Both the position numbers and the translations under genes were made by a program. The notes under the pieces were generated by a model that worked only from the letters and a program-made list of their open reading frames with translations, was not told the origin of the DNA and ran no database searches. 64,000 bases of DNA from Massilibacillus massiliensis (GTDB lineage: Bacteria; Bacillota; Negativicutes; FLKF01): the NCBI RefSeq assembly GCF_900086705.1, contig NZ_LT575483.1, forward strand, positions 2,429,442 to 2,493,441, in the 5' to 3' direction. Below are positions 57,179 to 64,000 of the stretch, in pieces. Every line of letters starts with the position of its first letter. The stretch's first letter is position 1.

Positions 57179-57556
57179 ATGAATTCGAGACTGATTGATA
57201 TTATTGTTGAAAATAATACGGATGCAGTGTTGAAATTTGGCAATGCTGTTGCATTGCATGGAAAAGCACCTTATGTACTTTTAGGTGATGATATTCTGAT
57301 AGATAGGGGGCAGTGCACAGTTTGTGCAGAGGAAGCTGAAAACTTAGATGATTTTGGTTTACAAGGGGCCTTTTCATTTTTATTTCATGATTATTCAGAA
57401 CGTGTATTTAATTTTGCTTATCAGTATTCTAGAGAGAATGGAAAGAGTTATGCACGTGTGTCGGGGCCTACTGGCTATACCTATACTACAAGCCTAAATC
57501 ACTTATCAGCAAATCGTGCAATTTATACAATTACTTTACAGAGGCTTGGACAGTAG
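57179..57556 (+). CDS. Small beta-rich protein, possibly aegerolysin-like
   Basis: A 125-residue protein divergent from the collagen gene. Its order of motifs (IDIIVENNTDAVLKFGNA, HGK, an I-x-x-G turn, GLQGAFSFLF, then RVFNFAYQYSRENGKSYARV and a final ITLQRL strand) resembles aegerolysins, small lipid-binding or pore-forming beta-sandwich proteins of fungi and bacteria. This is a by-eye resemblance. No signal peptide is present. The ATG at 57179 follows GGGGAGG. A spore-coat-associated role is possible from its neighbours. Confidence 0.6.
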   Translation: MNSRLIDIIVENNTDAVLKFGNAVALHGKAPYVLLGDDILIDRGQCTVCAEEAENLDDFGLQGAFSFLFHDYSERVFNFAYQYSRENGKSYARVSGPTGYTYTTSLNHLSANRAIYTITLQRLGQ

Positions 57557-57903
57557 ATATTTCTAGTCGGGGTATAGTTTTATTGGATAAAAAATGAACA
57601 TTTGTCTGATTGATAACAAATATTTTTGTAATTTTCAAACAATAAAACAATAATTCAAGTCTGTAGGCGATGAAGTCGAGTGTATTTTCCCAAAAGGCCG
57701 GAGATGAAAATAAAAGCTGCTGAGTTTTTTAGCGTGAAACACCCACTTTTGTTTATAAAGCAAATGGTTTCGTCCCGATATAGAGTTTTCTGATGAGATA
57801 TTTTTGCAACTTATGGTGAATTCGTTTTTATTGAAATATTTATTAGATGAAGTATAATTGAATAAGTTATATTTTTTATTCAGGTTTAGAGGGGGCAATT
57901 TAA
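57557..57903. other. Gene-free stretch before tetR
   Basis: About 345 bases, AT-rich, with no credible frame, no strong terminator and no recognisable RNA motif. Confidence 0.5.
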
Positions 57904-58503
57904 GTGGGTGACTCAATAACTCGTCGGGAACGTAAAAAGATAAATTCGAAGAAGGCAATTGTTGCTGCTGCTGTGAATTTATTTGGGCAGAAAGGGTTTC
58001 AAGAAACAACAGTTGCCGATATTATGAATGAGGCTGATTTAGGAATCGGGACTTTTTACAACTATTTCCAATCTAAAGAAGAGATTTTAAAAAGTTTACT
58101 TGCTCAAATTGTGGAAGAAATTAATGAGTTTTATGAAAAGTTATTAAAAGAATCGAAGCCGTCTGATGAAGTATTAACGGAAATGTTTTTACTTACGGCT
58201 AAAATTTTAGATCATAATAGATTTGTTTTACCTTTATTTTTAAGTGCAGCACATAAAGGTGCAATGCCTAAAGGGGCGATGCACCCAGCAAATGCTTTAA
58301 GTTTTAAGACCATATTTGATATTATTGTAAAAAATGGACAAAAAGACGGCGAGTTTCGTGATGATATACCAGCTGAAGTAATAACGGAAATGTTTCACGC
58401 TATTTTCCAAGCAGCTTCTTTTAGTAGTTTAGAAATAGGGTTTATGGCGAATATTCGTTATAAATTGACACTGATATTAGATGGAATTGTTATAAAAAAA
58501 TAA
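57904..58503 (+). CDS. TetR-family transcriptional regulator
   Basis: A 199-residue regulator with a classic N-terminal TetR helix-turn-helix (AAVNLFGQKGFQETTVADIMNEADLGIGTFYNYFQSKEEIL, about 19-59) and a helical ligand-binding half. It starts at GTG 57904 behind GAGGGGG. It lies 230 bases before nirJ1 on the same strand. Between them an imperfect inverted repeat around 58613-58640 (GAATGCTATTC / GAGTAGTGTTC) might be its operator. Confidence 0.88.
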   Translation: MGDSITRRERKKINSKKAIVAAAVNLFGQKGFQETTVADIMNEADLGIGTFYNYFQSKEEILKSLLAQIVEEINEFYEKLLKESKPSDEVLTEMFLLTAKILDHNRFVLPLFLSAAHKGAMPKGAMHPANALSFKTIFDIIVKNGQKDGEFRDDIPAEVITEMFHAIFQAASFSSLEIGFMANIRYKLTLILDGIVIKK

Positions 58504-58734
58504 TAGAGAGCATGTTCTTTCCTACAAAATACAGCGGAAATTTTTTGTATAAAATTTTCAAAATGATTTATTGACCAAAAGGGAAAATACTGATAAGATA
58601 AAAATAAATGAATGCTATTCACTTATGAGTAGTGTTCTTATTTTAATGTAGATATAATTGAAATATATTATATTTTCTTTTTCGATAAATTTAGTGTATT
58701 TTATAAAAGAAATATTTGTAGGTGAGATGAAAAG

Positions 58735-59913
58735 ATGATTAGTGTTACGAAATTATTATTTGCGACAGAATACTTTGGAGATTCTTTACGTTATACAAAG
58801 GGAGCAAACACTGCTCGGCATGGTGTAAAAGAAGGGGCAGGTCCTGTAGTTGTTTGGAATTCTACGCGTACTTGTAACTTAACTTGTCGTCATTGTTATA
58901 TGAATTCTGATGCGCAAAAATATCAGAATGAATTGACGACAGAAGAAGCCAAAAGATTTATTGATGATTTAGCAGAGTTTAATGTACCTGTATTGTTAAT
59001 TTCGGGTGGAGAGCCTTTAATTAGACCAGACTTTTTTGAGCTTGCAACCTATGCAGCGCAAAAGGGTGTGAGACCTACTCTTTCGACAAATGGAACTTTA
59101 ATTACGCGTGAAGTTGCGCAAAAAATTAAAGAAATTGGTGTAGGGTATGTAGGGATTTCATTAGATGGTCTGCGGGAAGTGAATGATAAATTCCGTGGCA
59201 AGGAAGGTGCTTTTGAAGCTGCAATGCAAGGGATTAAAAACTGCGTTGCGGTTGGCCAACGTGTTGGACTGCGCTTTACGATCAATCATCATAACTTGCA
59301 GGAATTAGAAAATATTTTTGATTTTATTGAAGAAGAAAATATTAACCGGGTTTGTTTTTATCATTTAGTGTATTCCGGTCGTGGCAACGCAATGATGGAT
59401 GAAGATGTGACACCAGAAGAGTCACGTCGGGCAATGGACATTATCATTCGGCGCACTAAGGATTTTGAAGCGCGCGGTTTAAAGAAAGAAATTTTGACGG
59501 TAGACAACCATTGCGATGGTGTCTATATGTATATAAAAGCGTTGGCTGAAGGCGATGAGAAATTGGCAGCGCAGATTAAGGAATATATTTCAATGAATGG
59601 TGGTAATCGGTCAGGGATTGCCTTTGGTGAAGTCGATCCAATGGGATATGTACATCCGGATCAATTTACACAACATCATACATTTGGCAATGTGCGCGAA
59701 CGTAAATTTAGTGAGATTTGGCGCGACGAAACGCATGAAATCTTAGCTGGTTTAAAAGATCGTAAACATTTACTAAAAGGACGTTGCAGTAAGTGTCAAT
59801 ATCTTGATAATTGTAATGGGAATTTTAGAACCCGTGCGGAAGCAACGACAGGTGATTTTTGGGAATCGGATCCTGCCTGCTATTTGACGGATAAAGAAAT
59901 TGGCCTGAAATAG
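58735..59913 (+). CDS. nirJ1: Radical SAM protein NirJ1 (AhbC-like, haem biosynthesis)
   Basis: A 392-residue radical SAM/SPASM enzyme. The SAM cluster cysteines are C47, C51 and C54 in TCNLTCRHC; SGGEPL and the C-terminal cysteines of GRCSKCQYLDNCNGN follow. Clostridia carry NirJ1/NirJ2 pairs related to AhbC/AhbD of the sirohaem-dependent haem pathway. By that analogy NirJ1 would remove acetate side chains from didecarboxysirohaem to give Fe-coproporphyrin. It starts at ATG 58735 after GGTGAG. Confidence 0.85.
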   Translation: MISVTKLLFATEYFGDSLRYTKGANTARHGVKEGAGPVVVWNSTRTCNLTCRHCYMNSDAQKYQNELTTEEAKRFIDDLAEFNVPVLLISGGEPLIRPDFFELATYAAQKGVRPTLSTNGTLITREVAQKIKEIGVGYVGISLDGLREVNDKFRGKEGAFEAAMQGIKNCVAVGQRVGLRFTINHHNLQELENIFDFIEEENINRVCFYHLVYSGRGNAMMDEDVTPEESRRAMDIIIRRTKDFEARGLKKEILTVDNHCDGVYMYIKALAEGDEKLAAQIKEYISMNGGNRSGIAFGEVDPMGYVHPDQFTQHHTFGNVRERKFSEIWRDETHEILAGLKDRKHLLKGRCSKCQYLDNCNGNFRTRAEATTGDFWESDPACYLTDKEIGLK

Positions 59914-60020
59914 AAGCAGATTAAGGTTTAAATTAGGAGGTGTCCTATTTGAAGCTTCATTTGCTTAGATTGTCGCGAAAAAGATGATGGTGAATTTGAT
60001 AATTTGGGGAGAGACGAGCT

Positions 60021-61013
60021 ATGATTATTTCTTGGAATACGACAAATGCATGTAATATGTACTGTGATCATTGTTATAGAGATGCTGGTTGTAAAGCGGA
60101 TGAAGAATTAAATACGAAAGAAGCAAAAACACTGCTGGAACAAATTGCAAAAGCGGGTTTTAAGATTATGATTTTTAGTGGCGGAGAGCCACTCATGCGT
60201 CCGGATATTATCGAGTTAGTAAAACATGCAACCTCTTTAGGACTTCGCTCGGTGTTTGGGACGAATGGGACGCTGATTACGGAAGACATGGCAAAACAGT
60301 TGAAGGCTGCCGGTGCCATGGGCATGGGAATTTCTTTGGATTCTCTAGATAAAGATAAACATAATCAGTTTCGGAAGTTTCCAAATGCATGGGAAGGTGC
60401 CGTTCAGGGAATGCGCAATTGCCGCAAGGCCGGCTTAGCTTTTCAGATTCATACAACGGTTATGGATTGGAATTCTCATGAAATTGAATCGATTACTGAT
60501 TTTGCTGTAGCAGAAGGTGCAGTTGCGCATCATTTCTTTTTCTTAGTACCAACAGGGAGAGCTGCTTCGATTGAAACGGAATCTTTAAGAGCAGAAGCGT
60601 ATGAAGATACTTTGACACGCATCATGAAGAAACAGCAAGAAGTAGATATTGAATTAAAACCAACCTGTGCACCACAGTTTATGCGGATTGCAAAGCAAAT
60701 GGGAATGAAATTGCGGTTTGGCCGCGGTTGTTTGGCAGGGACTTCCTATTGTATTATTAGTCCGCGCGGGCAAGTGCAGCCATGTGCGTATTTAAATCTT
60801 CCACTTGGTGACGTTCGGGAAACTCCGTTTGATGAAATTTGGAAAAATAACGAGGTACTGAATAATCTTCGGACGTTACAATATAAAGGCGGTTGCGGCA
60901 GCTGTGAATATAAGCATGCTTGCGGTGGTTGCCGCGCACGTGCCGCGTATTATCATGAGGGCGATTATATGGCAGAGGAACCATGGTGTTTGTATCATGG
61001 ACGTAAAGGGTAA
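60021..61013 (+). CDS. nirJ2: Radical SAM protein NirJ2 (AhbD-like, haem biosynthesis)
   Basis: A 330-residue radical SAM/SPASM enzyme. C11, C15 and C18 in ACNMYCDHC bind the SAM cluster; SGGEPL follows. C-terminal cysteines are in RGCLAGTSYC, PCAYL and GGCGSCEYKHACGGC. By analogy with AhbD it would decarboxylate Fe-coproporphyrin to haem. It follows nirJ1 by 107 bases and ends in a strong terminator. The pair would supply haem for the cytochromes encoded at 18-31 kb. Confidence 0.85.
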   Translation: MIISWNTTNACNMYCDHCYRDAGCKADEELNTKEAKTLLEQIAKAGFKIMIFSGGEPLMRPDIIELVKHATSLGLRSVFGTNGTLITEDMAKQLKAAGAMGMGISLDSLDKDKHNQFRKFPNAWEGAVQGMRNCRKAGLAFQIHTTVMDWNSHEIESITDFAVAEGAVAHHFFFLVPTGRAASIETESLRAEAYEDTLTRIMKKQQEVDIELKPTCAPQFMRIAKQMGMKLRFGRGCLAGTSYCIISPRGQVQPCAYLNLPLGDVRETPFDEIWKNNEVLNNLRTLQYKGGCGSCEYKHACGGCRARAAYYHEGDYMAEEPWCLYHGRKG

Positions 61014-61034
61014 TTGTATAACCATTATAGTGGC

Positions 61035-61080
61035 AGGGCAGATCATCTATGCATCATTGTTCATAGATGATCTGCCCTTT
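61035..61080 (+). terminator. Terminator after nirJ2
   Basis: A 17-bp stem AGGGCAGATCATCTATG / CATAGATGATCTGCCCT followed by T. Confidence 0.9.
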
Positions 61081-61155
61081 TCATGTTATACTAAGAAGGT
61101 ATCGTTTTATAATTTTTAAATGTAATAACCGTAATTATTTAGAAGGGGAAATGAT

Positions 61156-61941
61156 ATGATAAAATTGATCATAACAGATATGGATGGTACATTACTTGAT
61201 GAAAAGGGCGAATTGCCGGTAGAGTTAGATCAAGTTATGCCAAAGTTAAGAGAAAAAGGAATTCTGTTTGCTGCTGCGAGTGGACGGCAGTATTACAGTT
61301 TATTAAATACGTTTGCTGAGTTTGAAAAAGAAATGTTGTTTTTCGCTGAAAATGGTACGTATGTGATTTATAAAGGTAAGGAATTATTTTCTCATACATT
61401 GCCTAAAGATACGGTGGTGGAGATTTTAAATATTGCGAAAGCGATACCTGATATACACATTGTATTATCAGGCAAGAAAAAGGCCTATCACACGTCAATA
61501 GATCCGCTGTTTGAAAAAGATTTGCATCGTTACTATGTACGTTCTGAGTTGGTAAGTGATTTTTCAACTGTCGAGGACGAATTTCTAAAAATATCGATTT
61601 TTGATACCAAGGGTGCTGAGTTTAATAGCAATCGCTTTTTTGCTGGATATCGAGATAAGTTGCAGGTTGCTGTTAGTGCGCCGCATTGGTTGGACGTTAT
61701 GACGTTAGGTACCAATAAAGGAGTGGCGGTTAAAAAGGTGCAGGAGCATTTTCATTTTAAAGAAAACGAAACGATGGTATTTGGTGATTATTTAAATGAT
61801 TTAGAAATGATGTCTGCTGCGTACTATAGTTATGCAATGGAAAATGCGCACCCTGACGTAAAACAGAGAGCTCGATTTATAGCGAAATCGAATGCTGAAT
61901 ACGGTGTCATTCGTGCAATTCAAGAAAAAGTGCTGGGGTAA
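61156..61941 (+). CDS. Cof-type HAD-superfamily phosphatase
   Basis: A 261-residue HAD hydrolase of the Cof/IIB type. Motif I is DMDGTLLDEKG near 8-18, motif II region AASGRQYYS, the late lysine in GTNKGVAVKK, and motif IV FGDYLNDLEM. These enzymes dephosphorylate sugar phosphates, nucleotides or flavin precursors; the substrate is not predictable. It starts at ATG 61156 after AAGGGG. The PHP gene follows closely. Confidence 0.9.
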   Translation: MIKLIITDMDGTLLDEKGELPVELDQVMPKLREKGILFAAASGRQYYSLLNTFAEFEKEMLFFAENGTYVIYKGKELFSHTLPKDTVVEILNIAKAIPDIHIVLSGKKKAYHTSIDPLFEKDLHRYYVRSELVSDFSTVEDEFLKISIFDTKGAEFNSNRFFAGYRDKLQVAVSAPHWLDVMTLGTNKGVAVKKVQEHFHFKENETMVFGDYLNDLEMMSAAYYSYAMENAHPDVKQRARFIAKSNAEYGVIRAIQEKVLG

Positions 61942-61966
61942 GTTGACGTGAAAGGGCTTGATTTAT

Positions 61967-62821
61967 GTGAAATTTGATTATCATATGCATTTTGAATATG
62001 GCAGTTATGATTTAAACTGGGTGAAGGGTTTTTTTGAAAGTGCAAAAAAACGGGGGATTGAAGAAATTGGTATTTCTGAGCATACCCACGGTTTTGTTGA
62101 ATTTAAAGATTTGTATTATGATGAGTTGATTTTAGATGATGGCGTTGTTGGAACATTTCAACAAAAATGGCTGAAAAAAAATAAATTCAAATATTCTTTA
62201 GACGACTATTTTTGTTTTATGAACGAGCTAAAAGAAAAAGGTTATCCTGTTAAAATAGGAATTGAGATTTGCAATTTTCAAAATCAAAAACATGTCAAAG
62301 AGATTATTGGAAAATATGATTTTGATTATGTAATTGGGTCAGTGCATTTTCTAAAAGGATGGGGATATGATTTTTCGGATATTAAAACGGAATGGAGTCG
62401 TCATACATTAGAAGATATCTATACTTGGTATGCACAAGAGATTGAAAACTTATGCAGCGGCGGTCTTTACGATATACTTGGGCATCCCTTTAATATACGA
62501 TTGTTTAAAAATATTCCGACATTTGACGTTCGTCCGATTTTGGAACGTGTCGCAAAAGCATTAAAGCAGGCGAATATGGCGATTGATATCAACACAGGTA
62601 CACTTTATCGTTACCCGATTGCGGAAATTTCTCCGTATCCAGATTTCTTAGAAGTGGCACGTGCTTATGATTTACCAATTATTACATCATCAGATGCACA
62701 TCAACCGGAAGATTGCGGCCGTTATATTGATAAGGCTGTAGAATATGCAAAGGCCTATGGTTATGACAGTGTGTTAACATTCAGCAATCGTAAGGCGGTT
62801 GCTAGAAGATTTGATGAATAG
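61967..62821 (+). CDS. PHP-domain hydrolase, histidinol-phosphatase-like
   Basis: A 284-residue PHP phosphoesterase. Metal ligands are visible in DYHMHFEYG near the start, ISEHTHGF near 40, VIGSVHF, LGHPFN and ITSSDAHQPEDCG near the end. HisK-type histidinol phosphatases have this layout, but no his genes are near. The likely start is GTG 61967 (MKFDYHMH) 10 bases after AAAGGG; TTG 61958 is also possible. Confidence 0.85.
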   Translation: MKFDYHMHFEYGSYDLNWVKGFFESAKKRGIEEIGISEHTHGFVEFKDLYYDELILDDGVVGTFQQKWLKKNKFKYSLDDYFCFMNELKEKGYPVKIGIEICNFQNQKHVKEIIGKYDFDYVIGSVHFLKGWGYDFSDIKTEWSRHTLEDIYTWYAQEIENLCSGGLYDILGHPFNIRLFKNIPTFDVRPILERVAKALKQANMAIDINTGTLYRYPIAEISPYPDFLEVARAYDLPIITSSDAHQPEDCGRYIDKAVEYAKAYGYDSVLTFSNRKAVARRFDE

Positions 62822-62906
62822 AGAAACTTTTTTCAGTGAGAAGTGATAGAAGATAGAAGCGTTGTTTTACGGGAAGGTTGAGGAAGCATGAAGAGAGGGA
62901 TACCGA

Positions 62907-64000
62907 TTGCAGGATTCTTTGTTATTTCAAATGGTCGAGCGCATGAGCATGGCGGCAACGCTGGCTTTTATTTTATCGCAGACCAGTATTTTTCGTAGAA
63001 TTAATTATAGTTATGTTTCAACTGCGGATAAGGTAAAGATTGCAATTATCTTTGGTTTGATCGGCATTACTGGAACTTATGCAGGTATTCCTGTTCATGA
63101 TGCTTTAGCAAATTCCAGAGTGATTGGTGTTATGGCAGCAGGCTTAATTGGCGGTCCGACTGTTGGTGTTATGGCGGGATTTGTAGCCGGTGGTCATCGA
63201 TATTTCATGGGTGGATTTACAGCATTTTCATGTTCATTGGCCAATATTTGTGAAGGCTTGCTGGCGGGTTTAATTCGTCGTTATTATCCTTCTAATCCTG
63301 TACCGTGGTGGGTTGCCTTACTTAGCGGGATCGTTGGGGAAACGATGCAAATGTGCATTATTCTTTTGACTGCCAAACCTTTTGATATGGCATATGCATT
63401 GGTTGAAAATATTGCAGTGCCAATGATTGTCGCTAATTCGATTGGTCTTGCAATTTTCATGCTGATTATCAAAACTACGATGGATGTACAGCTGCGCGCC
63501 GGTGCGATGCAGGCACAAAAAGCATTGATGATCGCGGCACAAACGCTGCCGTATTTTAGACGTGGTTTATATAGTGAATCAGCAAAAGCTGCGGCAAGGA
63601 TTGTTTATGAAAAGGGTGGATATCATGCTGTCGCTGTGACGGATACAGAAAAGGTGCTGGCTTTTATTGGTGTTGAGGCACAACATCATTTATCGGAAAA
63701 TAAAGGATTCACAAAAGCAACGAATCGAGCGTTGATCAGCGGAGATGTTTATATTGCGAGAACACCGGCGGAAATTGGCTGCAAGTGCCAAAAGTGTTCA
63801 CTAACAAGTGCGATTATTGTACCATTAAAGTGTGGTAAGCAAGTGATCGGAACATTCAAGCTCTATCATACAAATAGTAATTTATTGAACGAATCCGATG
63901 TTGTGTTTGCAAACGGGCTGGCGGATTTGTTTTCGATTCAACTTGAATTGGCTGAAATCGATCGCCAGACAAAACAGGCTGCACATGCCGAGTTAAAAGC
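62907..64000 (+). CDS. LytS-family sensor histidine kinase, cut by the window end
   Basis: The first 364 codons of a membrane kinase. The N-terminus LLFQMVERMSMAATLAFILSQTSIFRR is typical of the 5TMR-LYT sensor; several helices follow with HDALANSRVIGVMAAGLIGGPTVG. From about 205 a GAF-like domain begins (AARIVYEKGGYHAVAVTDTEKVLAF). The kinase domain would lie beyond 64000. The start chosen is TTG 62907 with GAGAGGGA 7 bases upstream, since ATG 62931 would drop part of the first helix. LytS relatives sense pyruvate, murein state or similar signals. Confidence 0.82.
   Translation, partial: MQDSLLFQMVERMSMAATLAFILSQTSIFRRINYSYVSTADKVKIAIIFGLIGITGTYAGIPVHDALANSRVIGVMAAGLIGGPTVGVMAGFVAGGHRYFMGGFTAFSCSLANICEGLLAGLIRRYYPSNPVPWWVALLSGIVGETMQMCIILLTAKPFDMAYALVENIAVPMIVANSIGLAIFMLIIKTTMDVQLRAGAMQAQKALMIAAQTLPYFRRGLYSESAKAAARIVYEKGGYHAVAVTDTEKVLAFIGVEAQHHLSENKGFTKATNRALISGDVYIARTPAEIGCKCQKCSLTSAIIVPLKCGKQVIGTFKLYHTNSNLLNESDVVFANGLADLFSIQLELAEIDRQTKQAAHAELK

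Noticed and set aside
59949-59987. 12-codon TTG frame after AGGAGGTG between nirJ1 and nirJ2
   Set aside because: The ribosome site is good, but the peptide is too short and unremarkable to support as a gene.

Overview
The window looks like chromosome of a diderm, spore-forming Firmicute of the class Negativicutes (Sporomusa/Pelosinus/Selenomonas-type). This is an inference from gene content. There are clostridial-type AddAB and SbcCD, a periplasmic nitrate/nitrite respiration set that includes a haem-chaperone (System I-like) cytochrome c maturation cluster, paired NirJ1/NirJ2 radical SAM proteins, a YtpB-like terpene synthase, and two BclA-like collagen proteins of the kind found on spore surfaces. 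Base composition is moderately AT-rich and genes lie on both strands. No species is claimed.

Layout. 1-11740: a small membrane peptide, then a tight operon sbcD-sbcC-addB-addA for double-strand-break processing. 11741-15090: a large hairpin-rich repeat, a corA-type transporter with a small partner gene, two tRNA-Ser genes, a probable type I toxin/antitoxin-RNA locus and a small membrane protein. 15083-17880: a TetR regulator divergent from an aldehyde dehydrogenase with two operator palindromes, then a second copy of the hairpin repeat. 18060-31353: a respiratory island for nitrate to nitrite to ammonium. It holds a haem-binding sensor kinase and response regulator, napG, napH, a multihaem NapC-type cytochrome, napA, napD (opposite strand), ccmA-B-C-E-F and nrfH-nrfA. 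31452-32074: an antitoxin-toxin pair. 32404-36233: the oxidative pentose phosphate genes zwf-pgl-gnd. 36471-37943: an intact insertion sequence with a 17-bp target duplication, next to the tRNA-Cys promoter. 38227-43707: dinB, a probable 6S RNA, a DUF3846-like protein, a YtpB-like terpene synthase, a DUF441 protein, a small orphan, a third repeat copy and a methyltransferase. 43980-51125: nickel uptake genes with tandemly duplicated nikA followed by nikBCDE. 51126-51703: an AT-rich region dense in DnaA boxes, then tRNA-Arg. 52347-57556: two collagen-like genes and a small possibly aegerolysin-like protein. 57904-64000: a TetR regulator, nirJ1-nirJ2, a HAD phosphatase, a PHP hydrolase and the start of a LytS-type sensor kinase cut by the window end.

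How parts fit together. The Nap and Nrf enzymes need many covalently attached haems. The ccm genes lie between them, and the NirJ1/NirJ2 pair near 59-61 kb probably makes haem from sirohaem. The most interesting structures that ordinary annotation would miss are: the DnaA-box cluster (seven exact TTATNCACA matches in about 320 bases), the convergent type I toxin-antitoxin with a sequestered ribosome-binding site, and a family of roughly 250-500-base intergenic repeats whose hairpins keep pairing while their sequences change between copies.
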